From Ophthalmolycus amberensis (Eukaryota; Chordata; Actinopteri; Perciformes; Zoarcidae), in NCBI GenBank assembly GCA_024529925.1, contig JAFEUB010001068.1, positions 1,091,001 through 1,155,000 of the forward strand: a DNA stretch of 64,000 bases, written 5' to 3'. Each line of letters starts with the position of its first letter. Within the stretch, counting starts at the first letter, position 1. A program made the position numbers and the translations under genes. Below are positions 1 through 8,662 of the stretch, piece after piece. Under the pieces are notes generated by a model. It did not search any database. It was not told the origin of the DNA and saw only the letters and a program-made list of their open reading frames with translations.

Positions 1-728
1 TCTGGCTTGCCGTCCACAGATCTAGAGGTAAAGACACGCTGCTGTGACAGTGCATCTCCTACACGTGCTTTGTTCCAGTTTGACCCAAAACAAATTTTGG
101 GATTATTGTTTCTCTGTCGTATTCAAATTTTAGACCGCTGACGGACAAAGCACAGGTGAGAGCCCCGCCATCGGCGTACACCCCGGACTTCAAAACGAGC
201 GCCCCCCTGACATTGCTGCTGTCATCTCAACCCTCGAGCGTCATTATTCTCTCAAATTCACGCTTTTTTAAACAGAAAAAATAATAATGGAGAGATTTGC
301 ATTGAGCGGAATCTGTTACAATTCATATTTAAATCCCAATTTCATTTTTATTTTACGCCAGAATTTGAATTTAACCATCAAGCCAGAGAGAAATAAAAGC
401 ACCAAATACAACACAAATAAGGTTAGGCCTATAATAATTCTGACATAAAGCGAGCATGTTCATTTTAGCTCGTTAGCAACAACCAACGCGTGTTTAAAAC
501 ATAAACGCAGCCTCGTCTTGACATATGCAGAGCGGCGCCATTGTTACACAAAAACGTCCCAGAAGCCCCCTTCTTTTTTTTTCGTACCTGCTATATATAC
601 CCTCAGTGATTCGGTTCCGTTTTAACGGCCGTCGGAGTTTGCTGCAGTCCGCATTGCGCCGCTTCATCCTCCCCCTGTTTGGTTCACTGGTGATATCGGT
701 CTGGTGGTGGCTGTGGCTGTAACTGGAA
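1..728. other. Upstream flank, no supported gene
   Basis: No complete gene is visible. Splice-like signals exist but are ambiguous. On the + strand a good donor context (CACAG|GTGAGAG) sits at 152/153 and another (CTAGAG|GTAAAG) at 27/28. On the minus strand a pyrimidine-rich acceptor (TTTACCTCTAG) precedes bases 21-1. The edge may therefore clip the end of a neighbouring gene, perhaps one sharing a divergent promoter with srfbp1, but reading frames of only a few codons cannot settle it. The rest is AT-rich. A 65-codon open frame at 525-722 has no recognisable similarity and I do not call it. Confidence 0.3.
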
Positions 729-837
729 ATGTCATCCGCTCATCCTCAATGTTCCCACTTCTTCAATTATCCAACCATTGTTGTTGTTTTACGCACATGA
801 AACAAAGAAATAAATAAAAACAGTCCCGCTGAAGGCC

Positions 838-986
838 CCTCCCCCTTTCTCGACACGCAGCGTCCCCCCTTGCTGGCGACTGACGTCATTACGTCGTCGG
901 TCGGAAAGCGTCGGAAAACATGGCTGCCCCCCTGCGAGTCGATACGTTTCTCTCAATTTTACGTGTTTAACGGTCGCTTCTGAACG
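838..986 (+). promoter_or_regulatory. srfbp1 promoter and first exon, copy 1
   Basis: A C-rich block is followed by a perfect CRE (TGACGTCA, 881-888) and an ACATGGCTGCC motif at 918-928. That motif resembles a YY1 site, common just downstream of the start in TATA-less housekeeping promoters. Transcription probably starts near 900-920. The presumed non-coding exon ends at 986, before GTAAGT. The ATG at 920 opens a 16-codon upstream ORF that stops at 970. The start site and factor binding are inferred. Confidence 0.5.
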
Positions 987-1130
987 GTAAGTGTAATAAT
1001 AATTGGTTACCGGGGTCTTGTCATGTCACCCGCTCATCCTCAATGTTCCCACCTCTTCAATTATCCACTATTGTTGTTGTTTTATGCACATGAAATAAAT
1101 AAATAAATAAAAACAGTCCCGCTGAAGGCC

Positions 1131-1264
1131 CCTCCCCCTTTCACCACACGCTGCGTGTGACGTCCTGACGTCGGTCGGTCGGATTGCGTTGGAAAACATG
1201 GCTGCCACCCTGCGAGTCGATACGTTTCTCTAAATTGTAAGTGTTTAACGGTCGCTTCTGAACG
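1131..1264 (+). promoter_or_regulatory. srfbp1 promoter and first exon, copy 2
   Basis: This is the second copy of the promoter block. The CRE has been replaced by two adjoining TGACGTC half-consensus sites (1158-1164 and 1166-1172). The ACATGGCTGCC motif recurs at 1196-1206, and its ATG (1198) opens an 11-codon upstream ORF ending at 1233. The donor GTAAGT follows 1264. This copy is nearer the coding exon (acceptor TTTCAACAG ending at 1741), so it may be the main or an alternative first exon. RNA evidence is needed to choose. Confidence 0.45.
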
Positions 1265-1753
1265 GTAAGTGTAATAATATCGGGTTACGGGGATCTTGTT
1301 TTAGTTTACGGAGCCGCAGGTTGTTAAGTTAACGCCGCTGCCGTGTAAAATAAGCCGATATACGTACGACGTTACTTGGTAAAAGTTACCCACGCTGGTC
1401 TCAACCACGTTTGTTTGGCAGCCTTTTCTCCCTCAGCAGAGATGTTTCAAAGTCTCAAGTTTATTCAGCCTGCGACGTCACATGAGACAATTTAATATAA
1501 TTTCTCGATAAAACAGTGTTTTAATGCGAATGTGTTATGGGTAGTTTTAATGCGGCATTACCTATTTCACCATTTTATTAAATAACGTTTTGGTTGTTGC
1601 CGTTGACAAGTTATCATCTAAGATTCTTTATATTTTTTTTCTTGTTTATTGTAAAATAGTGTATGTACATTGAGAGCGGAGTGGAAACCGGAACCAAATT
1701 AAAGCTGAGTCTGATTCTGAAGATGGCTAATGTTTCAACAGATCTTATTCACC

Positions 1754-3509
1754 ATGGACATGGTAGATGAAATGATACCACCGGCTGAGGAAAAAGAGAG
1801 GCAGCAGGAAGAGATTGAGGAGGAAGAAGCAGAAGATTTAGGAGGAGAAGATGACGCTGCAGATGAGGAAGGAGAGAAGGAGGGAGATGATGAAGAACCG
1901 AAAGGTGGGGATGAACAGGAAGTCAAAGCTATCCCACAGGCTGCAAAAAAAAAAAAAAAAAGAATTCCATTGCACAAAAAAAAACCCAAAGAGAGAAAGA
2001 AGGACGAGGTTCTGAACCTCAACAACGAGGTGGTGAGGATGAGGAAGGAGGTGAAGAGGGTGAGGGCTTTGGCCAGCAGAAGGTTGATGCGGCAGATCGC
2101 TGCGCTGAAGAAGAAGAAGGGCAAAGAGATGGAGATTGAGAGGAATCAGAGAAGAGCTGCCAGACTGCTGGAGGAGATCCACGCCATGAAGACCCTCTCA
2201 CCAGACCTGGTAGGCATCTTAATACCTTCTGTTCATCCATTACTGGTAGAAATGTTGACATGTGTCTAATTGGATTGTCTCCCCCCTGTTTCCAGGTGAC
2301 AAAGACAGCCTTGCAGAAGGATCTACACTTCGACCAGGTGTGCAAAGACCCCAAGTCTACCATCGCCGACCGGGCCACAGCGCGCATCGCCACTCACCCT
2401 CAGTTCAACAAGAAGATCGAGGAGATCAAAGCTGCCGTGAAAGCCTTCAAAGAGGAGCGGATGAAGGGTGGAAAGCAGGGAGGGAAGGAAAAGGTGCAAA
2501 ATAAAGGTGGGAATGTGACTACACAGTCAACAGAGCGAAAGAGCGAGAAAAAAGAGGATATTATAGTGGAGCAAAAGGAAATCCTAGATAAAGAGGAAGG
2601 AGATGATATTCCTAAAGACACTCAAGATGCAACTGTTGCCGAACCTGAAAAGGAAACCGTGAAAGCAAGTCCTTCAGCTGATATTGCGGATGGTCAAAGA
2701 AAGAGATACCAGAGGCTAAGAATGTAATATTAGCATCAGTAAAAGGCAGTGAAGGAAAGGACGTTGTGAAAAATACACCTCAAGCTAAACATGCAGAAAA
2801 GAAACCCGATCCTCAGTCTGCACCTGAAGTGCTCCAGAAAAAGGAGGATGAGGAAGAGAGTGATCTAGAGGCATCAGATGATGAAGAGAAAGAGTACTTT
2901 GATGACAGCACAGAGGAACGTTTCCACAAGCAGTCCTCCCAGTCCGAGGAGAGCGACGACGGCTTCTTTGTGGGAAAAGTGAGCAAATTCAAGAAGAAGA
3001 AGAATAAGCAGGAAAGTGTAGAAGGGGACAAGGCCGATGAGCGGCGTGAAGGGAACAGTTCAGACCGGGTCCAGAGGGAACTGGATGAGCTCGAGTCCAG
3101 GCTGAGTTCTAAAGGGACCTCTCTTCAGTCTGTCTTTTGTTCTACCCTCTCTTCGTCTAAGCTGGGCGGGGGCAGAGGGAGAGGTGGGGATAGATTTAGG
3201 GGCCAAGGGAAACCACAGGGGGGGCGTGGTCTAGATCGAGATTTCAGTAAACAACCCAAGTTCCAAAGGCAGGAGAGAGGAGCAGAGAGACATCCAGGGT
3301 CCAAGTACAGCAAGCCCGAGTCCTTTCCCTCTGTGGGCAGAGGGAGGGGGCGAGGGCGAGGCAGGGGTGGAGGCGGAGGTGTCTTTACCCATCAGGAACC
3401 ACAGCAGGCACTGCATCCATCGTGGGAGGCCAGTAAGAAAAGGAAGGAGCATCATGGACAAATCCTGGCCTTCCAGGGGAAGAAGATCAAGTTTGACGAT
3501 GATGACTGA
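1754..3509 (+). CDS. srfbp1: Serum response factor binding protein 1 (BUD22 family), with frameshift
   Basis: SRFBP1/BUD22 proteins are nuclear factors linked to small-subunit ribosome biogenesis and to SRF-dependent transcription. The coding exons are 1754-2209 and 2296-3509, split by an 86-bp GT-AG intron. The ATG at 1754 has a perfect ACCATGG context just after a probable acceptor (TTTCAACAG ending at 1741); an in-frame ATG at 1730 would apply only if that intron is not spliced. Residues 1-60 are a very acidic extension, 65-83 are lysine-rich, and the conserved core begins near residue 84 (LNLNNEVVRMRKEVKRVRAL, then NQRRAARLLEEIHAMK). Exon 2 continues the core (TKTALQKDLHFDQV, IADRATARIATHPQFNKKI), then a low-complexity charged region, RG-rich stretches and the family tail (HPSWEASKKRKE, FQGKKIKFDDDD). 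The frame shifts between 2682 and 2724: the first frame stops at 2725-2727 (295 residues), while family-type sequence continues one frame over from about 2703. This is a sequence error or a real lesion. Expected length if intact is about 556 residues, longer than the human protein (about 429). Confidence 0.9.
1945..1961 (+). repeat. 17-bp poly-A tract inside srfbp1 coding sequence
   Basis: Seventeen consecutive A bases encode a lysine run (AAKKKKKRIP) at about residues 65-69 of srfbp1. A second A-rich lysine patch follows at 1975-2004. The frame stays open across the tract, but a homopolymer this long is prone to replication, polymerase and ribosome slippage. Confidence 0.9.
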
Positions 3510-4204
3510 AACCGTTTGTTTATTAACGCTGAAAACATTTAGTTTGAGTGTCGTACACACCACATTTGTCTGGTCCTTGTTATCTGGTACACGAGTGAGG
3601 CGTAAACGTCGTCACTCGGTATGTTGGAGGCTCAATACTAGTGGAGATGATCTTTGAGAAGATTTGTTTGTATTCAATATCAAGAGAAATGTGTTAATTA
3701 TTTTTATTCCCAAATAAGATTTAATTCTAAATTGTGAAATGCATCACCTGAAGCATGTCATTTGTCAAGAAATATATTTACTAGTTAACAGTTTGAAGTA
3801 CAAGTAATTTGTAAGAGGGCCAATTCTGTTAGAAATGTATATTTGGGAAGTGATCTTTTTTTTATGTTTTGAAGAAAGTATATATAAACCTGTACACAAT
3901 TTCACTGCTTTGTCCTAAATTGTAATTAGGGTCCAGTTATTGTATATCACACAGTTATTTTATAGTGACAGACCTTTTGCAACAGGATCTTTGACTTTTG
4001 GTACTTGTCCCTCACCAAGATGTGTTTAAACAATATGAAGTTTATATATCTGCAGTTTTATTGTACTTTGCTGTCATTATTTCAAGAAGAAACTTAATTA
4101 AATGCAACATGACATCTCAATCATAAAAACATCAATGTAGCAGATAAAGTAACACTATTACTTACGTGACTGTTTTAAAATAACAGTAATCCGCTTTGTC
4201 GCGG
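3510..4204 (+). other. srfbp1 3' UTR and AT-rich spacer
   Basis: AT-rich sequence follows the srfbp1 stop. No canonical AATAAA lies in the first 600 bases; the best candidate polyadenylation signal is ATTAAA at 4097-4102, which would give a 3' UTR of about 600 bp. Nothing else is recognisable. The next promoter begins near 4205, so the two genes are head-to-tail with under 2 kb between them. Confidence 0.4.
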
Positions 4205-4345
4205 AGCTTTGCAGCCATTGGTCGACCACAGCTGCGTCAGACGTATACGTCACTGCGTACACAGGGTGACAGCCAATAGTGGTTCACATGCAAATTTGGT
4301 TTGAAAACGGTCGCGGGCACTCGGCAGTTTCGCGCGAAGAATATC
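4205..4345 (+). promoter_or_regulatory. Probable promoter of the E2F gene
   Basis: The block contains an inverted CCAAT box (CCATTGG, 4215-4221), a direct CCAAT box (AGCCAATAG, 4271-4279) and a consensus E2F element (TTTCGCGCGAA, 4328-4338). The local sequence is CpG-richer than its flanks. CCAAT boxes upstream of an E2F site near the transcription start is the typical layout of growth-regulated promoters, including those of E2F1-3 themselves. The start site, probably near 4340-4400, is inferred. Confidence 0.6.
4328..4338 (+). promoter_or_regulatory. Consensus E2F binding site
   Basis: TTTCGCGCGAA fits the E2F/DP consensus TTTSGCGC and is nearly palindromic, so it can be read on both strands. 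It lies 1.6 kb upstream of the first recognised E2F exon, in a promoter-like context. Autoregulation by E2F is known for E2F1-3 in mammals; here it is inferred from position. Confidence 0.65.
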
Positions 4346-4535
4346 TCGTGCTGGCTGTCACCTTGATTATAATATTTATTAGTGGAGGTACTTTTCTCAA
4401 GACAGAGATGGATACGGAGCGATATATATATTACATACATAATCCTCCCCGGGCCCGGGACAGACGTTACAGCACGGAGGAGTTCAGGTACCGGTACCGT
4501 AAAATCCGATTATCCATATGTTACGTCGGCAGTAA

Positions 4536-4560
4536 AATCGACCCAAATGCTGGGTCGATT
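4536..4560. repeat. Perfect 10-bp hairpin
   Basis: AATCGACCCA and its exact complement TGGGTCGATT flank a 5-base loop (AATGC). The ACCCA-TGGGT core resembles the ends of small non-autonomous DNA transposons common in fish, so it may be a MITE remnant in the first intron or leader of the E2F gene. The sequence itself is clear; the origin is a guess. Confidence 0.6.
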
Positions 4561-5908
4561 GGATGGAAAAGTTAACATAAACATGCTAATATGCTAAAAT
4601 GCTAAGTTTCTTGCTGAGTAGAATCGACGTCGCATACCACATTGTCCATGTTAACGTTAACACATCACCCATCTTCATCTGGGTTCTAACGGTTTACGTT
4701 CAGGTAACGTAAAAAACGCGTAACGTTAGCCGTAGCCGCACGTGTGGACGTGTTTATTGTGTAATCTTTCTGAGCTTCTTTCTCTTGGTAGATTTAAATA
4801 TTTCTAATGATGTTCTACGCTTTGCAACATATCTCTAGCTGCTCGTGTGGTTAGTCATATTAGACACCGGGTCACAGTGTATTTTCTCTGCGACATCAGC
4901 ACCATTTGTAACTCGAAATACAACTTTACTTAGCATTCGTCAAGTACACGGAGAGCACTGTCGTTGTTAAAGGAAGTGCTGAATCTGTCTTCAGAATAAA
5001 GGCAAATTAAAAATTGTCACTAAGTAAATGTGGAGGGATACACTGCTTACTGACCGAAAACAGAGATCATATAACCTATATAGCTACTTAAATGTAAAAT
5101 ACAGTTCTAAATGACAGGGAAAAACGGTTTGGCTCCTCAAAATAAAAGAACCGTGCTAACGTTCCTTGGAAGTTTATCAGGGAAAGCCTGTTGTAACGTT
5201 GCATGTATGCCGATGTCTTTGCTTTTCATACAATATATGTCCCGCATTAGTTTCACGTTTTATGGTTGTGTGAAAATGTATAACTATGTCGTGTGGTAGT
5301 TGCGTGCTTTTATTTTGAAGGTTAATCTGTGAAGCTCCAGCTACATTAATGTATTTCCGGTAACTTTACGCTCGTTTTTTTACCTTTGGAGCTGAGGCAT
5401 CACACCGCGCCTTGTCGGAGCATACTTTTGCGCACTTTTGTTCTTTGAGTGCCGCACACGCTGACAGCGCACTTTAACAACCGAGTATTCTGTGGGAGTA
5501 CAGTGGTAAGCAGGTTTAACTGTAAAAACCGCTCTGTGTTCATTAATGCTGGACGCAAACTCACGTTACTGGTAGGCCGTGGGTGAGCGTGGGAGGGGGA
5601 TGGGGAGATGTTGTTCCAACTAGCTAAAAACACTGGTGAGGGAGGCTAGCCCCCAGGTAATGACAATCCTTGTTAGCAAGGGAATAAACTCCTCCACATG
5701 AGCATAATATTTAATGCATTGCCGCAGTCATTGCTTCTAACTACATGCAGATTGAGTCACAAGTTAATGCAGTGGGTTCATGACAAGTTTATAATGCATT
5801 ATCGCCCAAAATGGCTGCCCTGTGACAACTTGATGCAATGAGATAATTGGCAATTAAAAGTTTTATAATGCATGATATTTGTAACACACAATGTCTTATT
5901 TTGCTCAG
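4561..5908 (+). other. E2F leader / first intron; first coding exon not identified
   Basis: The first E2F exon should lie between the promoter and the acceptor at 5908. E2F1-3 normally carry a variable N-terminal exon before the AKRRLEL motif. No convincing start exon with a phase-0 donor was found. An ATG at 4408 opens a frame (MDTERYIYYIHNPP) with donor-like GTACCG near 4487, but its phase does not join to the next exon in the right frame. The region is AT-rich, with repeated TTTATAATGCAT-type motifs at 5788 and 5858. Confidence 0.35.
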
Positions 5909-8662
5909 GCAAAGAGAAGGCTGGAGCTGGAAGCCGGTGACCCCCAGGACCTCCATGATGGTGGCTGGACCTCCAAAAAGCAGATGGCCTCTCGGTCCCA
6001 CACAGGAGGAGCGGGTGAGACTTTGGCAATTTAAAAAAAACCTTACAAATCACCGTAGCACAATGTTCCAGTGACTGGCAACCGAGGTGGTAGATACCAG
6101 CCTTCTACAGTTATACCTTCTGTGTCAAACCACGACCACCAGTTCATATGTTTTGTTCAGTCGTAGTCTAGTTAGTGGTGGAAACTTGCAGTGCTGTTGT
6201 GTTTGGCAACGCTTGCTGGTGTCTCACACATGCTCTCCAACATGGTGACCAAGCTAAATGGCTAACTTTTCCTAAAGTCTGTCCAACCAACTCCTGGCTG
6301 CTCAATGTCACTTTCACCAAACACTGGATCTAAATAGAACAGCCTCCATACGCTCGCTCAGAGTATTCGGTTTAAAGTAAAATGATGGAATTCATGATGA
6401 CCAAACGGTGTCTAATGACATTGAAACTTTGAAATCGAGGCGCAACACACTTCTTGTTTCGCTTGGTGGCAACAGAAGAATGGCAAATGTTAGAGGAAGT
6501 ATAATAAGAATAAGCACACTACAATATGACAGAACAGATAAATGATGAAGTAAAGAATCTTAAAAGGATTCATCACAAGTTCTCACCCGTCACCTGTGTT
6601 TTCTTTTCCAGCTCCCGCCCCCAATCCCAGAGTGCGCAAGTCCCTGTTCGAGAAGTCTCGCTGCGACACGTCGCTCGGGCTCTTGACGCAGAGGTTTGCG
6701 GTGATGCTGAGTCGCTCCGCTGACGGGGTGCTGGACCTGAACCTCGCCGCCCAGGAGCTCAACGCCCCCAAGAGACGCGTCTACGACGTCACCAACGTCC
6801 TGGAGGGGATCCAGCTCATCAAGAAGAAGTCCAAGAACTTCGTCGAGTGGTTGTAAGCACGCGTGGTAGTGTAATGCATACAAGCATTGTGTGACCGACT
6901 GTCACAATGATTCAATATTTTGAAGACTGACAGATTATACTACGTACAGTTAGTGTTATTGTCATCTTCTTAAATGCCTCATGACCATTACAGTTGGATG
7001 TCTTTCGTGGTGTTTGTTGATGTTTTGATCCCGTGTGCGTGCACAGGGGCGGTGAAGTGAACGTGCACATGGATCAGGAGCTGAAGGCCCTCGTCGAGGA
7101 GGAGAGGAGGCTGGACGAGTTGATCCAAAGCTGCACCAAGCAAGTTCACCAGCTGTGCGAGAACCAGAACACTCTGAGATATCCTTTTTTGATTTGTAAC
7201 TCCGGCTTCGTTTTGTACTGTTGTTGTGACCCAGATTTAGGTTGTGGCCCCGAAGCATTGTGTGAAAAGAGTCATTGGTGACGCGTCCAAGAGATAATCC
7301 AGAGCAACAGTGCTTTAGATTCAGGAGGCATCGGTGGCTTCTACCCACCGCCAGTGTGTCGCTTATGATGAGATTTTTGGGTTTATTCATTGAGTGTGTC
7401 CTGTACACAAACCCATCCAGGTTGATTTATATCCCTTAACCCCGAGGATCACGTTTGCCTATTTGACTTACGAGGATGTCCAACGGATTCCCAGCCTGAA
7501 AGAACAGACTGTGATTGTGATCAAAGCGCCTGCAGAGACAAAACTGGAGGTGCCGCACCCAGAAGAGGTACGTGTTTCAACATAATCACTCAATCACATC
7601 TGTTGTTTTTTTGTTGCAATGAAACTGGAGCTCAATCCGCACCAGAAGACCAAATCAAGAAGCGAGCGTGGGCGTCTGGCTCAGTGTTTTCAAAGCTCTC
7701 CGTTTGTGCCTGTCCACACTTAAATCTCCTTTTTAAGGGGTTCTTAAAACGCCAGATTACTGTGGACGCTACGCGTTTCAGAAAGTAAAACATAGCAGCG
7801 TGGACGTAGCCTCGATGTTTTGACTTGCATCCCCGGTCAAACATTACAGCGTGCTTAATTGCTTTGTTTCTACTGATGCAGCGTCGGCTTGACTGAAAGT
7901 ACGCTCTTGCCGCATCCTCCCAAGACGCCGTTCACTGCGAGCGTCTTCTCCCGGCTCGTGTTCGGAGAGCGTTTTAATGAAAGCACTCCGTCTCCTCCCG
8001 CTCTGCTCAGAGCCTCCAGGTCCACCTCAGCAGCACCCAGGGGCCCATCGAGGCGTTCCTCTGCTCCGACCACCCCGTGCCGATGGAAGCCACGGACGGC
8101 TCTGTAGCCAACGGAAGCCACTTAAACTCCTCTGCCAACGGGAACAACGCCGCCCCCCTCGTGCCTTACTCCTCCTTCGTCCAGGTGTCTTCCAAAGGTG
8201 AGTCTTCCACTTAAACACCCCACGGCCACAAGAGCGGGAGGCAGATACCCATGGGGGCCTTTCCCCACACAGGAAGCTTTTTATAAGGCACTGTATTTAC
8301 TTCCACCGCTCACCTTTTGTCTCCCTATCCAAACTCCCATTATCTTTCCAGACAACGCGATCCGTACCTCTGGAGTCGATATTATCTCCAGCCCGCCGTC
8401 CGAGCCGACACAACACCTCACATCGCCCGTCGCCCCCGTCTCCCCCATGCACACCTCCCTCCAACCCCCCCCTGGAGATCAGCAGAGCTTTGTCACCCTC
8501 ACTCCCCCTCTAGCGCTCTCTGTTGGTGGGGAGGAGTACCTCGTGAGCCTGACTGAGGACGAGGGCATCACTGACCTCTTCTCTTCTTTTGACCTGGACC
8601 GCTTTCCCCTAGATATGCCCCATCTCTCAACAGCTGCTTTTGGGGATTCCATAATTTCGTAG
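5909..8662 (+). CDS. e2f3: E2F-family transcription factor, E2F3-like (5' end missing)
   Basis: E2F1-3 proteins bind DNA with a DP partner in the nucleus, drive G1/S genes and are restrained by RB. Exons are 5909-6014, 6612-6852, 7047-7178, 7453-7567, 8011-8197 and 8352-8662 (TAG at 8660-8662). They join in frame to 1092 nt, 363 residues counted from the first recognised codon. Residues 1-7 are the cyclin A-binding motif AKRRLEL, which separates E2F1-3 from E2F4-6. Residues 50-117 are the winged-helix DNA-binding domain, with KRRVYDVTNVLEGIQLIKKK. Residues 118-160 are the dimerisation coiled coil (EEERRLDELIQSC). Residues 161-225 are the marked box (FAYLTYEDVQRI, TVIVIKAPAETKLEVP, STQGPIEAFLC). 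Residues 321-343 are the RB-binding motif (EEYLVSLTEDEGITDLFSSFDL). The coiled coil, marked box and tail fit E2F3 better than E2F1 or E2F2. Oddities are DLFS in place of the usual DLFD, loss of the PKTPKSP-type linker before the DNA-binding domain, and no recognised N-terminal exon. The paralogue call is by eye. Confidence 0.88.
7179..7452 (+). other. U12-type AT-AC intron in the E2F gene
   Basis: The intron starts ATATCCTTTT, the exact U12 AT-AC donor consensus, and ends GATCAC. A branch-point match, TCCCTTAAC (7432-7440), lies about 13 bases from the 3' end, the spacing U12 introns need. Joining CTGAG to GTTTGCC restores the family sequence NTLRFAYLTYED; no GT donor near the exon end does so. 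Minor-class introns at this position are known in E2F genes, so splicing here depends on the minor spliceosome. Confidence 0.9.

Larger units (their letters stand above)
729..1300 (+). repeat. Tandem duplication of the srfbp1 promoter and first exon
   Basis: Two consecutive copies, 729-1020 (292 bp) and 1023-1300 (about 278 bp), align along their whole length with scattered substitutions and small indels. Both share, in order, an AT-rich block with AATAAATAAA, a block ending CCTCCCCCTTTC, TGACGTC motifs, an ACATGGCTGCC motif and the splice-donor context GAACGGTAAGTG. The duplication therefore carries a complete promoter plus a non-coding first exon with its donor. Divergence between copies, including a changed CRE and a shortened upstream ORF, suggests it is not an assembly echo. 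Confidence 0.85.

Noticed and set aside
51..152. Candidate terminal exons of an upstream gene
   Set aside because: Splice-like signals occur on both strands, but the implied exons are too short to give recognisable protein. Left as ambiguous.
1735..2393. Minus-strand open frames opposite srfbp1
   Set aside because: They are shadows of the charged low-complexity plus-strand coding sequence and have no independent support.
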